Assembly (NCBI GenBank): GCA_030148425.1
Contig: JASBTM010000005.1
Coordinates: 1 to 64,000 of the forward strand
Direction of reading: 5' to 3'
Source of the DNA: Hyphomicrobium sp.
Lineage (GTDB): Bacteria; Pseudomonadota; Alphaproteobacteria; Rhizobiales; Hyphomicrobiaceae
Length of the DNA: 64,000 nucleotides
Part shown: one piece after another, positions 19,255 through 26,972 of the stretch
Numbering within the stretch: the first letter of the stretch is position 1
Layout of the letters: each line of letters opens with the position of its first letter
Position numbers and translations under genes: made by a program
Notes under the pieces: model-generated
Databases searched by the model: none
Told to the model about the DNA's origin: nothing
What the model saw: only the letters and a program-made list of their open reading frames with translations

Positions 19255-19938
19255 ATGAACGGTTGGACGATCGTCTTCGATCTTGACGGCACGCTGATCG
19301 ATACGGCGCCGGATCTCGCCGAAGCCACGAATCACGTCCTTTCAACGCTCGGTCTCGCCAGGGTCAACGAACTCGAAATTCGCCCTTTCGTCGGCCACGG
19401 GGCGCTCGCCATGATCGACGGGGCCGTCAAGGCGCACGGTCGGAAGCTCTCCGAGCGGGAGCTGCACGATCTGTTCGAGGTCTTCCTCCTCTATTATTCC
19501 TCGCACATCGCGGATCACAGCGTCCCCTACCCGCACATCGTCGATACCCTCGATGCCCTGAAAGCCGAGGGCGCGACGCTGGCCGTCTGCACGAACAAGA
19601 TGGAAGCGCAGGCGCGCGCCGTCATCTACGCTCTGAAGCTCGACCATTATTTTTCCGCGCTCACCGGCCGCGACAGCCTCGGCGTTTTCAAACCTGATCC
19701 CGGACATTTGACAGGTACCATCGCGCGCGCGGGCGGGCAGCCGGATAAGAGCATCATGGTCGGCGACAGCGAGACCGATATCAAGACGGCGAAGGCGGCG
19801 CACATTCCTGTCGTGGCCGTGAGCTTCGGCTACAGCATCGATCCCGTTCTGTCGTTCGGGCCAGATGCCATTATCGACGATTACCGGGATTTGCGCGCGG
19901 CACTGGGTAAGCTCGGAGCCGCTGCCGTCAACTCGTGA
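19255..19938 (+). CDS. gph: Phosphoglycolate phosphatase, HAD superfamily
   Basis: 227 residues. HAD motif I is FDLDGTLIDT at about residues 7-16, with the nucleophile Asp and general acid Asp; the cap domain follows; motif II is in CTNKMEAQA, motif III is FKPDP and motif IV is VGDSETDIKTA. Members hydrolyse 2-phosphoglycolate, but close relatives accept other phosphate esters, so the specific substrate is inferred. The ATG at 19255 has AAGGAG at 6-base spacing. Divergent from rpiA. Confidence 0.85.
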   Translation: MNGWTIVFDLDGTLIDTAPDLAEATNHVLSTLGLARVNELEIRPFVGHGALAMIDGAVKAHGRKLSERELHDLFEVFLLYYSSHIADHSVPYPHIVDTLDALKAEGATLAVCTNKMEAQARAVIYALKLDHYFSALTGRDSLGVFKPDPGHLTGTIARAGGQPDKSIMVGDSETDIKTAKAAHIPVVAVSFGYSIDPVLSFGPDAIIDDYRDLRAALGKLGAAAVNS

Positions 19939-19942
19939 CGGA

Positions 19943-20320
19943 TCAATAGGTCAGCACGCGGCAGTCGTCGCTCATAATCTCCTCGATGAAGTGCGCCGCG
20001 CCGATGACGCCGCTGCATTCCACGATCAGATCGTTCTTGCACATATCGCAGGCGTCGAGGCCGGTCGAAAAGCAATGGAAGCGCGCGCCTGCCGCATGAG
20101 CTTCCTGGATGAAATCGTAGATCGAGCGCGCTTCCGCGGTTTTAACGTGGACGGACGCGGCAACGCCGTTCTTCAGGATTACAGCCGAGGCGCCAGTGCA
20201 GACGACTTCGACCTGATAACCCATCGCCGCCGCGACGGACGCCTGAAAGATCGGCGCGCCGATGGCTTCGTCGCTGTAGGGATTGGCGTTGGCCAAAACG
20301 ATAACGAGCTTGCGCGTCAC
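19943..20320 (-). CDS. DsrE/DsrF-like sulfur-relay family protein
   Basis: 125 residues. The start is taken as GTG at 20320 because AAGGAG lies 6 bases upstream. The text (KLVIVLANANPYSDEAIGAP, QASVAAAMGYQVEVVCTG, VKTAEARSIYDFIQEA) fits a DsrE-type alpha/beta fold. Cysteines in CDMCKN and DDC could carry persulfide, but I cannot confirm the position of a catalytic Cys. No sulfur-oxidation genes are nearby. It ends 4 bases from the gph stop. Confidence 0.75.
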   Translation of the reverse strand: MTRKLVIVLANANPYSDEAIGAPIFQASVAAAMGYQVEVVCTGASAVILKNGVAASVHVKTAEARSIYDFIQEAHAAGARFHCFSTGLDACDMCKNDLIVECSGVIGAAHFIEEIMSDDCRVLTY

Positions 20321-20404
20321 TGCTGGCTCCTTCGCGGAGTGCAACGACCGCGAGAGTAAGCCGCTAACAGTGACAGTCGCAACCTTTAACGATTGTTCAC
20401 CGCA

Positions 20405-22720
20405 TCAAACGTCGTGACCGCTGATATAGCGGCGGTAAACCAGGATCGTCGCCGGAAGGAAGACGAGATCCGCCACGAGCGAGGCCATCAGCGTTACGCC
20501 GCAGACAAGGCCGAACAAGCGAAGCGACGGCAGATCGGAGAAGATCGTGACGCCGAGCCCGAACGCCAGGACGATCGTCGTCAAAATGATTGCGGGGCCG
20601 ACAAGCACGCGCGCACGGCGGATCGCGAGTTCGGGCGGAACGCCGGGCTTCTCTTCCATGCGCAGACGATTGAGGAAGTGAATGAGCGCGTCGACGCCCA
20701 ATCCGAACACGACGATCAGCGCAACCACGGAAGAGAATTCGAGCCCACCGCCCAGGAAGTAAAGCATGGCTCCCGAGGTTACGACGGGGAAGAGCCCTGG
20801 CAACAGACTGATGAAGCCGACGAACGGCGAGCGGAATGCGAGCGCCAGCAGGATCGCCGCAACGAGAACGCAGAGCGGAATGCTTTCATCGAGCTGCGAA
20901 ATCATTCGGTAGCTGTTGCGCGCCGCAATCGCGGGAAGGCCCGTCACCGAGATCTCGTATTCGGGATTGGCTTTGCGAGTGGGTTCGAGCGCTTCATCGA
21001 CGGAGTGAACGAGCGGCAATATCCGGCTCGCGTCAACATCCGGCAGACGGCCGGTCACGAGCACCGCTTTTTCGTCCTTCGCGATGAAGCGGCGAACGAG
21101 ATGCTCGGGCAGCAAGCCGACGTACTTCTTGATCGTCTCGACGTTATCTTGATTGCTCTCGCGCAGCCAGCGGCGCAGGCTTTCGAGCGACCAGACGTTG
21201 CCAAGCCCCGCCGCCTTCTCCAGCGCCTGGTGCGTCTCCTCAATGACCTTCAGCGTCGCCGGGTCATAGAGGCTGGCGTTGTTTTTCCACTGGATCATGA
21301 CGTGGAACGGATTGGCGCCCGTCAGCTTGGAATCGATCCGTCCCGTCGCGGCAATGGCCTGCTCGCGGTCCGGCACCTGATCGGCGAGGCGATACCTCGG
21401 CTCAAGCTTCAAATGCAGATACGCAAAGCAAGCGAACAGCGCGAATGCCAGAAGCGTATAGGCCACGGAATGCTTGACGACGCGATCGACAATGGTGCCG
21501 ACGAAATCGCCAAGCGCATCCATCAGACCGTCGGCAGGGTTGTGGTCGCGCGCGAGCGTCTTTTCATTGCGGACGAAGAGCAACGCGAGGATCGGGAGCA
21601 CCACGATTACCGCGACGAACGAAATGCAGACGGCCATAGCGCCAGCTTCGCCGAATGTCCGGATGAGGCCCGATTCAGAGAACAATAGCGCCAGAAACGA
21701 GAGGAGCGTCGCACCGTGCGCCAGCACGCACGCGGGACCGACGACAAGAATCGCGAAACGGATCGCCTGATACTTGTTGTCACCCTCGCGCAGCCGAATG
21801 CGGAAGGCCGAGACCATCTGCATGCTGTCGGCGAAACCCATCACCATGATGAGCGGCGTCATGACGTTTAGAAAAAGATTGAGCTTGAAGTTCAGCCAGC
21901 CGAGTAGCCCTAGGGACCAGGCGACAGCGATGACGGGCGGCAGCGCCGCAACCAGCATCAACGAGACGCGGCGGAAGAACAGCGCTGCGATACCCGCTCC
22001 GAAGAGCAGACCCAGGCCGTTGTAGACGATCTGGTCGCGTTCGACGGCATTGCGGATTTCGAGCTGCATCACCGGCGCGCCGGCGAGCTTGGTCGAGAGG
22101 CCGACAGGACCGAGATCCTGCTTGGCCGTTTCCTCGATTTCGCCGATGACCGTCTTCGCCGATTTCTCGGCGACGACGTCGCGATTGAGCGAAAGCACGA
22201 TCATCGCCAACTGACCGTCGTTCGAGAGGAACTTGCCCTTGACGATGTCATTCGTCTTGAGCGCGTCGAGCACCTTGTTGAACTCGGCAGGGTCTTGCGG
22301 CAGGTCGTCGGGAACGATGGGCGGCGCATAGCCCGTTGGATCGGGTTTTCCGCGCGCTGAGAGCATAGATACGATGCCGTTGACGCCATCGACGAGTTGC
22401 AAGTCGGCGGCCGCGCCTGCAAAAGCCGTCAGCCCTTCGCGCGTCAGAAGGTTCTTGCCCTCGACGACGACCAGCACGTCGTACTCGCTCGACGGAAACT
22501 TCCGGTCGATTTCCTCGTACGTCTTGAATTCCGGGGTATTGGTGCGGAACAGCTCGGAGAGGCTGTCATCGACCTTGAGTCGCGAAATACCGGCGGCGGC
22601 CGCGAACGTTACCAGCAGAACGAGGATCGCCGAAAGAGCAGGTGCCTTAATTCCCAAAAGGCCAATTCTGTTCAGGCCCAAAGAGATAAGGCTCGGGCGT
22701 TGCGGCTCCGCTGGCTCCAA
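20405..22720 (-). CDS. MMPL/RND-superfamily exporter
   Basis: 771 residues from the chosen TTG at 22720, which has GGGGGAGGA at good spacing; the longer frame to 22930 looks non-coding. Architecture is that of MMPL/Patched-type RND proteins: one N-terminal membrane helix, a large periplasmic loop (VDDSLSELFRTNTPEFKTYEEIDRKFP), five helices with GFADSMQMV, a short cytoplasmic stretch, then a second repeat ending in GLGVDALIHFLNR and a final bundle. Such proteins move hydrophobic compounds such as lipids or hopanoids; this one resembles the broad MMPL group and I do not assign it to HpnN. No adaptor protein adjoins. Confidence 0.85.
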   Translation of the reverse strand: MEPAEPQRPSLISLGLNRIGLLGIKAPALSAILVLLVTFAAAAGISRLKVDDSLSELFRTNTPEFKTYEEIDRKFPSSEYDVLVVVEGKNLLTREGLTAFAGAAADLQLVDGVNGIVSMLSARGKPDPTGYAPPIVPDDLPQDPAEFNKVLDALKTNDIVKGKFLSNDGQLAMIVLSLNRDVVAEKSAKTVIGEIEETAKQDLGPVGLSTKLAGAPVMQLEIRNAVERDQIVYNGLGLLFGAGIAALFFRRVSLMLVAALPPVIAVAWSLGLLGWLNFKLNLFLNVMTPLIMVMGFADSMQMVSAFRIRLREGDNKYQAIRFAILVVGPACVLAHGATLLSFLALLFSESGLIRTFGEAGAMAVCISFVAVIVVLPILALLFVRNEKTLARDHNPADGLMDALGDFVGTIVDRVVKHSVAYTLLAFALFACFAYLHLKLEPRYRLADQVPDREQAIAATGRIDSKLTGANPFHVMIQWKNNASLYDPATLKVIEETHQALEKAAGLGNVWSLESLRRWLRESNQDNVETIKKYVGLLPEHLVRRFIAKDEKAVLVTGRLPDVDASRILPLVHSVDEALEPTRKANPEYEISVTGLPAIAARNSYRMISQLDESIPLCVLVAAILLALAFRSPFVGFISLLPGLFPVVTSGAMLYFLGGGLEFSSVVALIVVFGLGVDALIHFLNRLRMEEKPGVPPELAIRRARVLVGPAIILTTIVLAFGLGVTIFSDLPSLRLFGLVCGVTLMASLVADLVFLPATILVYRRYISGHDV

Positions 22721-23028
22721 GATGTCCTCCCCCACGACTTCGATTTGAGAAGTCGCTCCCAGCGCCCCCCGGCATCGTTTGTCTTTGGGGCACACATCGC
22801 ATTTTGACGCCCTCTCGCGCAAGGACCACTTGGCCTCACTTCGGTGGGCAAAGATCCAAAATTTTGCAGGTGTGTGGCAGCATTCGGCAACTTTGACGCG
22901 TGATGTGGCCAGGGCCGCAATGCGAATCATATTCGATACTGAGAGTTTTCCTTGCCTTCGCGCGCGTTTCCGTGTGACAGCCTCGGCCTTGACGGCCGGG
23001 ATGGACTGTCGTGCCGAGAGGTCTTCCG
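22721..23028. other. Divergent intergenic region with a 5' leader hairpin
   Basis: 308 bases between the exporter and a secreted-protein gene, without a gene that I can support. A perfect 7-bp hairpin (CGACTTC at 22735-22741 and its complement at 22749-22755, 7-base loop) lies just upstream of the exporter ribosome binding site, where it would be in the mRNA leader. A TTGACG in the middle of the region lacks a good -10 partner. Confidence 0.4.
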
Positions 23029-23562
23029 ATGCCTACGCTGACTTCGCTTCCACGTTCCGCCATCACCCTGTTTGCGGTGCTGACGTTTTCATTTGCCGGT
23101 GCTTCCGCGGCGCTCGCGAAAAAGGTCGTGGTCGGACCGGTCTCGGTCGACGTTCCGGACGATTTCAAAGATGTGGCGGGGGACGTGCCGGCGATTCGCC
23201 AGGACTCGTCTGGAATCACCATCGAAGCGTCGGAGCTTCCCGTACAGGCGCTGCACGAGTGGCAAGGCCCGACCTTCCTCGATTTTCTGAAGAGCCTTGG
23301 CTATACGGATCCGGCTTATGCCGACGGCGCGCTGAAACGCGCTGGCTCCTACACCTACGTTCTCGCTGACGCCAAAGGCACAAAGGGTCCCGAATCCCGG
23401 TTTCTACTCGTCATAGGCGGCGAAGGGCGAGCGGCAATCGTGACGGTTTATGTACCCAAGGGCGAGATCGCCAACGGGCACGCGAGCCGCGCCAGCGTCG
23501 AGGCCATCCTCGATAGCGCCACGGTCGTACCGGGATCAGCCGTCGCCCCGGCCAAACCGTAA
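23029..23562 (+). CDS. Secreted hypothetical protein
   Basis: 177 residues, no family recognised. A signal peptide runs through SFAGASAALA, then a mature domain of beta-rich appearance (KKVVVGPVSVDVPDDFKDV, RFLLVIGGEGRAAIVTVYVPKGEI) with no cysteine and a C-terminal Ala/Pro tail. The ATG at 23029 has GAGAGG upstream and starts the signal peptide; a GTG at 23011 is an alternative. It precedes tRNA-Val. Confidence 0.7.
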   Translation: MPTLTSLPRSAITLFAVLTFSFAGASAALAKKVVVGPVSVDVPDDFKDVAGDVPAIRQDSSGITIEASELPVQALHEWQGPTFLDFLKSLGYTDPAYADGALKRAGSYTYVLADAKGTKGPESRFLLVIGGEGRAAIVTVYVPKGEIANGHASRASVEAILDSATVVPGSAVAPAKP

Positions 23563-23596
23563 CCTCTTTCGCACAGGCCCGACGCCGGTTTGCGGC

Positions 23597-23626
23597 TTGA
23601 CAGTCCGATCCGGCGCCTCGCATAAG
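23597..23626 (+). promoter_or_regulatory. Promoter of tRNA-Val gene
   Basis: TTGACA (23597-23602), 18-base spacer and CATAAG (23621-23626), ending 15 bases before the tRNA 5' end. Confidence 0.65.
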
Positions 23627-23641
23627 GGCCGTTCCCAACAC

Positions 23642-23716
23642 GGGCGGTTAGCTCAGCGGTAGAGCACACGCTTCACACGCGTGGGGTCATAGGTTCAATC
23701 CCTATACCGCCCACCA
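23642..23716 (+). tRNA. tRNA-Val (anticodon CAC)
   Basis: A complete 75-base cloverleaf with encoded CCA. The acceptor stem pairs GGGCGGT with ACCGCCC; the D arm is GCTC/GAGC; the anticodon stem CACGC/GCGTG encloses the loop TTCACAC, giving anticodon CAC for GUG codons; the T arm ATAGG/CCTAT carries TTCAATC. A run of five T follows the CCA and may end transcription. Confidence 0.97.
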
Positions 23717-23918
23717 TTTTTCCGATCACATCGGCTTCGCAGCACCCCATCCCCCAAAGGTCCAATGCGGGATCTAATTGCGGGGCTTCGGCGTTGTCTC
23801 GGGAACACCGTTAAGCGTCGTATTTGCGTGCCGGCCCGATGTTTTCGGGCCGAAGTGCTGAATTCGGCCATGAACGCGCGTCAAGCGTCCGTGGAGAACC
23901 GCGAGGGGAGAAGAAAAG

Positions 23919-24467
23919 ATGTCCGCCAAAACTCTGTGTGCTGCTTTTTTTGCACTGTTTGCACTCGTTGCCGCCGCGCCTGAAAGCCATGCCGCTTCAG
24001 CGCGCGAAATCGACGCCGGGGTGCGCGCAACCCTCGACAAATTTTTCCATAAGGTCGGGGGCGCACGCGAACTTGCCGACAAGTCGGTAGGCATGCTGGT
24101 CTTTCCGTCCATCGTGAAAGCAGGCTTCGGCATCGGCGGAGAATATGGCGAAGGCGCGCTCCTCATTCATGGACGCAACGCCGGCTATTATAACTCCGTG
24201 TCGGGATCATTCGGCTTCCAGATCGGCGTGCAGGAGCGTTCGGTCATTATCGCCTTCATGACGCCCGAGGCTCTCGATCAGTTTCGCAAAACAGCGGGCT
24301 GGAAAGTCGGTGCCGACGCATCCGTGGCCATCATCACCGTCGGAGCGGGAGGGGCAATCGACACGAACAAAATCACCAGCCCAGTCGTCGGCTTCATCCT
24401 CGATCCGAAGGGCTTGATGTATAATTTAACGCTCGAGGGATCGAAGATTACACGCATCACGAAATAA
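23919..24467 (+). CDS. SYLF-domain (YSC84-like) secreted protein
   Basis: 182 residues. A signal peptide (MSAKTLCAAFFALFALVAAAPESHAAS) is followed by a full SYLF domain, recognised by VGMLVFPSIVKAGFGIGGEYGEGALL, a Tyr-Tyr segment (GYYNSVSGSFGFQIG), FMTPEALDQFRK and AIITVGAGGAID. SYLF domains bind phospholipid in eukaryotes; in bacteria they are periplasmic or outer-membrane associated and of unclear role. GAGGGGAG precedes the ATG. A 9-bp hairpin follows the gene. Confidence 0.9.
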   Translation: MSAKTLCAAFFALFALVAAAPESHAASAREIDAGVRATLDKFFHKVGGARELADKSVGMLVFPSIVKAGFGIGGEYGEGALLIHGRNAGYYNSVSGSFGFQIGVQERSVIIAFMTPEALDQFRKTAGWKVGADASVAIITVGAGGAIDTNKITSPVVGFILDPKGLMYNLTLEGSKITRITK

Positions 24468-24491
24468 ACCGGCGAGCCCGGAATTTACGCA

Positions 24492-24523
24492 GCGGCCGCG
24501 TGCATCGCGGCCGCCCTTCCTTC
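24492..24523 (+). terminator. Candidate terminator after SYLF gene
   Basis: Perfect 9-bp stem GCGGCCGCG (24492-24500) with its complement at 24506-24514, loop TGCAT, then the pyrimidine run CCTTCCTTC. The T-run is interrupted, so efficiency is uncertain. Confidence 0.5.
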
Positions 24524-24626
24524 AATAAGACGTGACCATCGCCCGAAGTGTAACGAAGGGTTTCCCGCCGACGAATTGGCAGCAGGTGCTACCCTGCATC
24601 GCGCAGCCATCTCGGGAGTGCTCTTC

Positions 24627-25370
24627 ATGGCTATAAATTCGACGCGGTCACAGCGGATCGACCGCCTCTTCTATTCGTTTGCGGCAATCGCCGCCGTTGG
24701 CGTGGCCGCCAGCATGTTAGCGAATGGGCGAGTCGATGCCCAAGAAGGCACTCGGCTGCCGCCTCCTACTCTCGATGAACGCGTGACGCAGGACGGCCCG
24801 CTGGAAACGGCTGTATTCGCGGGCGGATGCTTTTGGGGCGTCCAGGGCGTTTTCCAACACGTTGCAGGCGTCAGGAACGCCGTTTCCGGATACGCAGGAG
24901 GAAGCCAGAAAGACGCGCACTATCAGATCGTCGGAACGGGTGAGACTGGCCACGCGGAATCGGTGCAGGTGACGTTCGACCCTCAGAAGGTTAGCTACGG
25001 CAAGCTGCTGCAGATCTACTTCTCTGTGGCGCACGATCCGACCGAACTGAACCAGCAAGGTCCGGACAGCGGCACGCAGTATCGCTCGACGATTTTCCCC
25101 ATGAGCGATGAGCAAGCAAGAGTCGCGAAGGCCTACATCGCCCAACTCAACGATGCGCACCTCTTTTCAGGTCCGATCGTGACGACCGTCGAGCCGGGCC
25201 ACGCGTTCTATGCGGCCGAGAATTATCATCAGAACTTTCTGACGCTCAATCCGAAGTATCCCTACATCGTGATCAACGATCTGCCGAAGATCGAGAACCT
25301 GAAGCGCCTTTTCCCGGAGACCTATCGCGCAGACCCGGTGCTCGTCTCGGTGGCGAAGGCGTCGAATTAA
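24627..25370 (+). CDS. msrA: Peptide-methionine (S)-S-oxide reductase, exported
   Basis: Reduces methionine S-sulfoxide in proteins. 247 residues from ATG 24627, with GGAG upstream. An N-terminal signal/anchor (YSFAAIAAVGVAASMLANGRVDAQ) places the enzyme in the periplasm, unlike the usual cytosolic MsrA. The catalytic motif FAGGCFWG follows at about residue 70, then YAGGSQKDAHYQIVGTGETGHAESVQV, the AHDPTELNQQGPDSGTQYRS block and the C-terminal AENYHQNF. No MsrB domain is fused. A role in repairing oxidised periplasmic proteins follows from the location. Confidence 0.92.
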   Translation: MAINSTRSQRIDRLFYSFAAIAAVGVAASMLANGRVDAQEGTRLPPPTLDERVTQDGPLETAVFAGGCFWGVQGVFQHVAGVRNAVSGYAGGSQKDAHYQIVGTGETGHAESVQVTFDPQKVSYGKLLQIYFSVAHDPTELNQQGPDSGTQYRSTIFPMSDEQARVAKAYIAQLNDAHLFSGPIVTTVEPGHAFYAAENYHQNFLTLNPKYPYIVINDLPKIENLKRLFPETYRADPVLVSVAKASN

Positions 25371-25412
25371 ATCGACAGCTGAACGGTCCTGGATTCACGC
25401 TGTTCTTTATTC

Positions 25413-25502
25413 CGTCATCCCGGCGTAGGCCGGGATCCGTCCAGACCGAAGGTTCGTGATCTACCGATCCCTGGACAGATCCCCGCCTCCGCGGGGATGA
25501 CG
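25413..25502. repeat. Palindromic intergenic repeat element, copy 2
   Basis: A 90-base nested inverted repeat: outer arms CGTCATCCC (25413-25421) and its exact complement (25494-25502); inner arms GGATCCGTCCAG (25433-25444) and CTGGACAGATCC (25471-25482), which pair with one G-T-type mismatch. It shares the CGTCATCC...GGATGACG ends and inner GGATC boxes with copy 1 at 11914-12055. It lies between the convergent msrA and decarboxylase genes. Confidence 0.8.
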
Positions 25503-25526
25503 TCCAAGCGGTAGGTTCACGCCCGC

Positions 25527-26705
25527 TTAAGCGTTGCGGGCAATCGGCTCAAGATCTTCCGTGTAGATTGAATACATCGGCTCGTCCTGCAGGATGACGT
25601 CGATGTATTCGCCGTAGCCGTTGAAGCGCGTTCCCATGGCGCGCGCGTAGGCACCAAGATTGCCGATCTCGATGTAATCGCCCTCGCGCACCGAAGCGGG
25701 CAGCATGAACGGCCCTTTCATGCGATCGATGGAATCGCAGGTCGGTCCCCAGAGCTCGAATGGCTCAAGCGGCTCGTTCGGATCGAGGCCAGGACGGATG
25801 AGCCGGACAGGGAAAACGAAGCCCAGATGCGCGCTGTCGAACAGCGCGCCGTACGAGCCGTCGTTGATGTAGAGCTGATTGCCGGACTTCCGGAGGTCGA
25901 CCTTCACAATCAAGCTCTCAGCTTCAGCGACGAGCGCGCGGCCCGGCTCGCAGATGAGGCGACAGTGCTCGGTCACGGGCATCTTTTCCATCGATGCCTT
26001 GATGACCTCGACGAAATCGGAAAGCCGCGCAGGAACGCTATCGGTATAACGCGACGGGAAGCCGCCACCGATGTCGATGGCATCAACGACGACGCCAGCC
26101 TTGACGATATGCTTCTTCACTTCCTCGAACGCCATAGCGTAGGCGTCGGGTGTCGTCGTTTGCGAGCCGACGTGAAAGGTGATGCCGAGTTCGTCTGCCA
26201 CCTGCCGAGCCTTGACGAGAAGCCGTTGCGCTTTCTGGCCGGTGATGCCGAATTTGTGCTCCAGCGGCACGCGGCTGTTCTTCGCGGGCACCGAAATGCG
26301 CACGAACAACTCGAGATCCTTCGCGCCGTCCGTCTCTTCGACGATCTTCTGCAGCTCTTCTTCGGTGTCGAGCGCGTAGCATTTGATGTCGTAGTCGAAA
26401 TAGGCGCGGCGGATCGCGTAGCGCGACTTCACTGGATGCATGAAGTGCAGGCGCACGCCGGGAATAGTCGCAGCGTCTTCAAGCTCGGCAACCGAAGCAA
26501 CGTCAAACTGCTTGATGCCGGCTCCGTAAAGCGCACCGAGAATAAAAACGGAACTGTTTGCCTTGTAGGCGTAAGCGACCTCGCCGGGAAAGTTCTTGAT
26601 GAACCAGCGAGCGGCACGGCCGGCGGCGTGGGGACGCGCGGCGAAGACCGGAAGATCCGGCTTCATCTCGGTCACCATTTCGATGGCGGTGGCAAACTTC
26701 TCCAT
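25527..26705 (-). CDS. Ornithine/lysine decarboxylase, alanine-racemase-fold type
   Basis: PLP enzyme of fold type III that makes putrescine or cadaverine. 392 residues. The PLP lysine is in EVAYAYKANSS; HVGSQ, GGGFPSRY and the C-terminal catalytic Cys in TCDSIDRMKG are all present, so the enzyme should be active. The ATG at 26705 (MEKFATAIE) has AGGAGG at 9-base spacing. The frame is open back to an ATG at 26795, giving a 30-residue extension as an alternative. The 267-base region upstream is candidate leader RNA. Ornithine versus lysine preference cannot be told from sequence alone. Confidence 0.9.
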   Translation of the reverse strand: MEKFATAIEMVTEMKPDLPVFAARPHAAGRAARWFIKNFPGEVAYAYKANSSVFILGALYGAGIKQFDVASVAELEDAATIPGVRLHFMHPVKSRYAIRRAYFDYDIKCYALDTEEELQKIVEETDGAKDLELFVRISVPAKNSRVPLEHKFGITGQKAQRLLVKARQVADELGITFHVGSQTTTPDAYAMAFEEVKKHIVKAGVVVDAIDIGGGFPSRYTDSVPARLSDFVEVIKASMEKMPVTEHCRLICEPGRALVAEAESLIVKVDLRKSGNQLYINDGSYGALFDSAHLGFVFPVRLIRPGLDPNEPLEPFELWGPTCDSIDRMKGPFMLPASVREGDYIEIGNLGAYARAMGTRFNGYGEYIDVILQDEPMYSIYTEDLEPIARNA

Positions 26706-26972
26706 CGCGAAAGAACCTCCTAAGGAAGAGCTATCCGGTTTCGCGCGCGGAAGCCGAGCGATGTCGGCTCTAGATACAATGTTGAAGGGGTGCATTTAGG
26801 TACCTCGGCTCCCTCTGTAAAGCCTTTCCGAACCCAAACGCCCTTCAGGGTTGATGGATTCTCTCCGGAAGGCGATAGGCGTGGCGGCGATTGCCAGCCC
26901 GAGCGATGCGTTTCGGCACCTATTCGTTTGCGACAGTTCGATGAAAGAGCCAGATTTACGGGGCGTTTCGTT

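Noticed and set aside
20393..21688. A 431-codon open frame on the plus strand
   Set aside because: Antisense to the MMPL exporter; low-complexity Arg/Glu/Gln text without a motif.
20405..22720. Naming the MMPL exporter HpnN (hopanoid transporter)
   Set aside because: Overall architecture fits, but no hopanoid genes are adjacent and I see no diagnostic residues, so the general MMPL call is safer.
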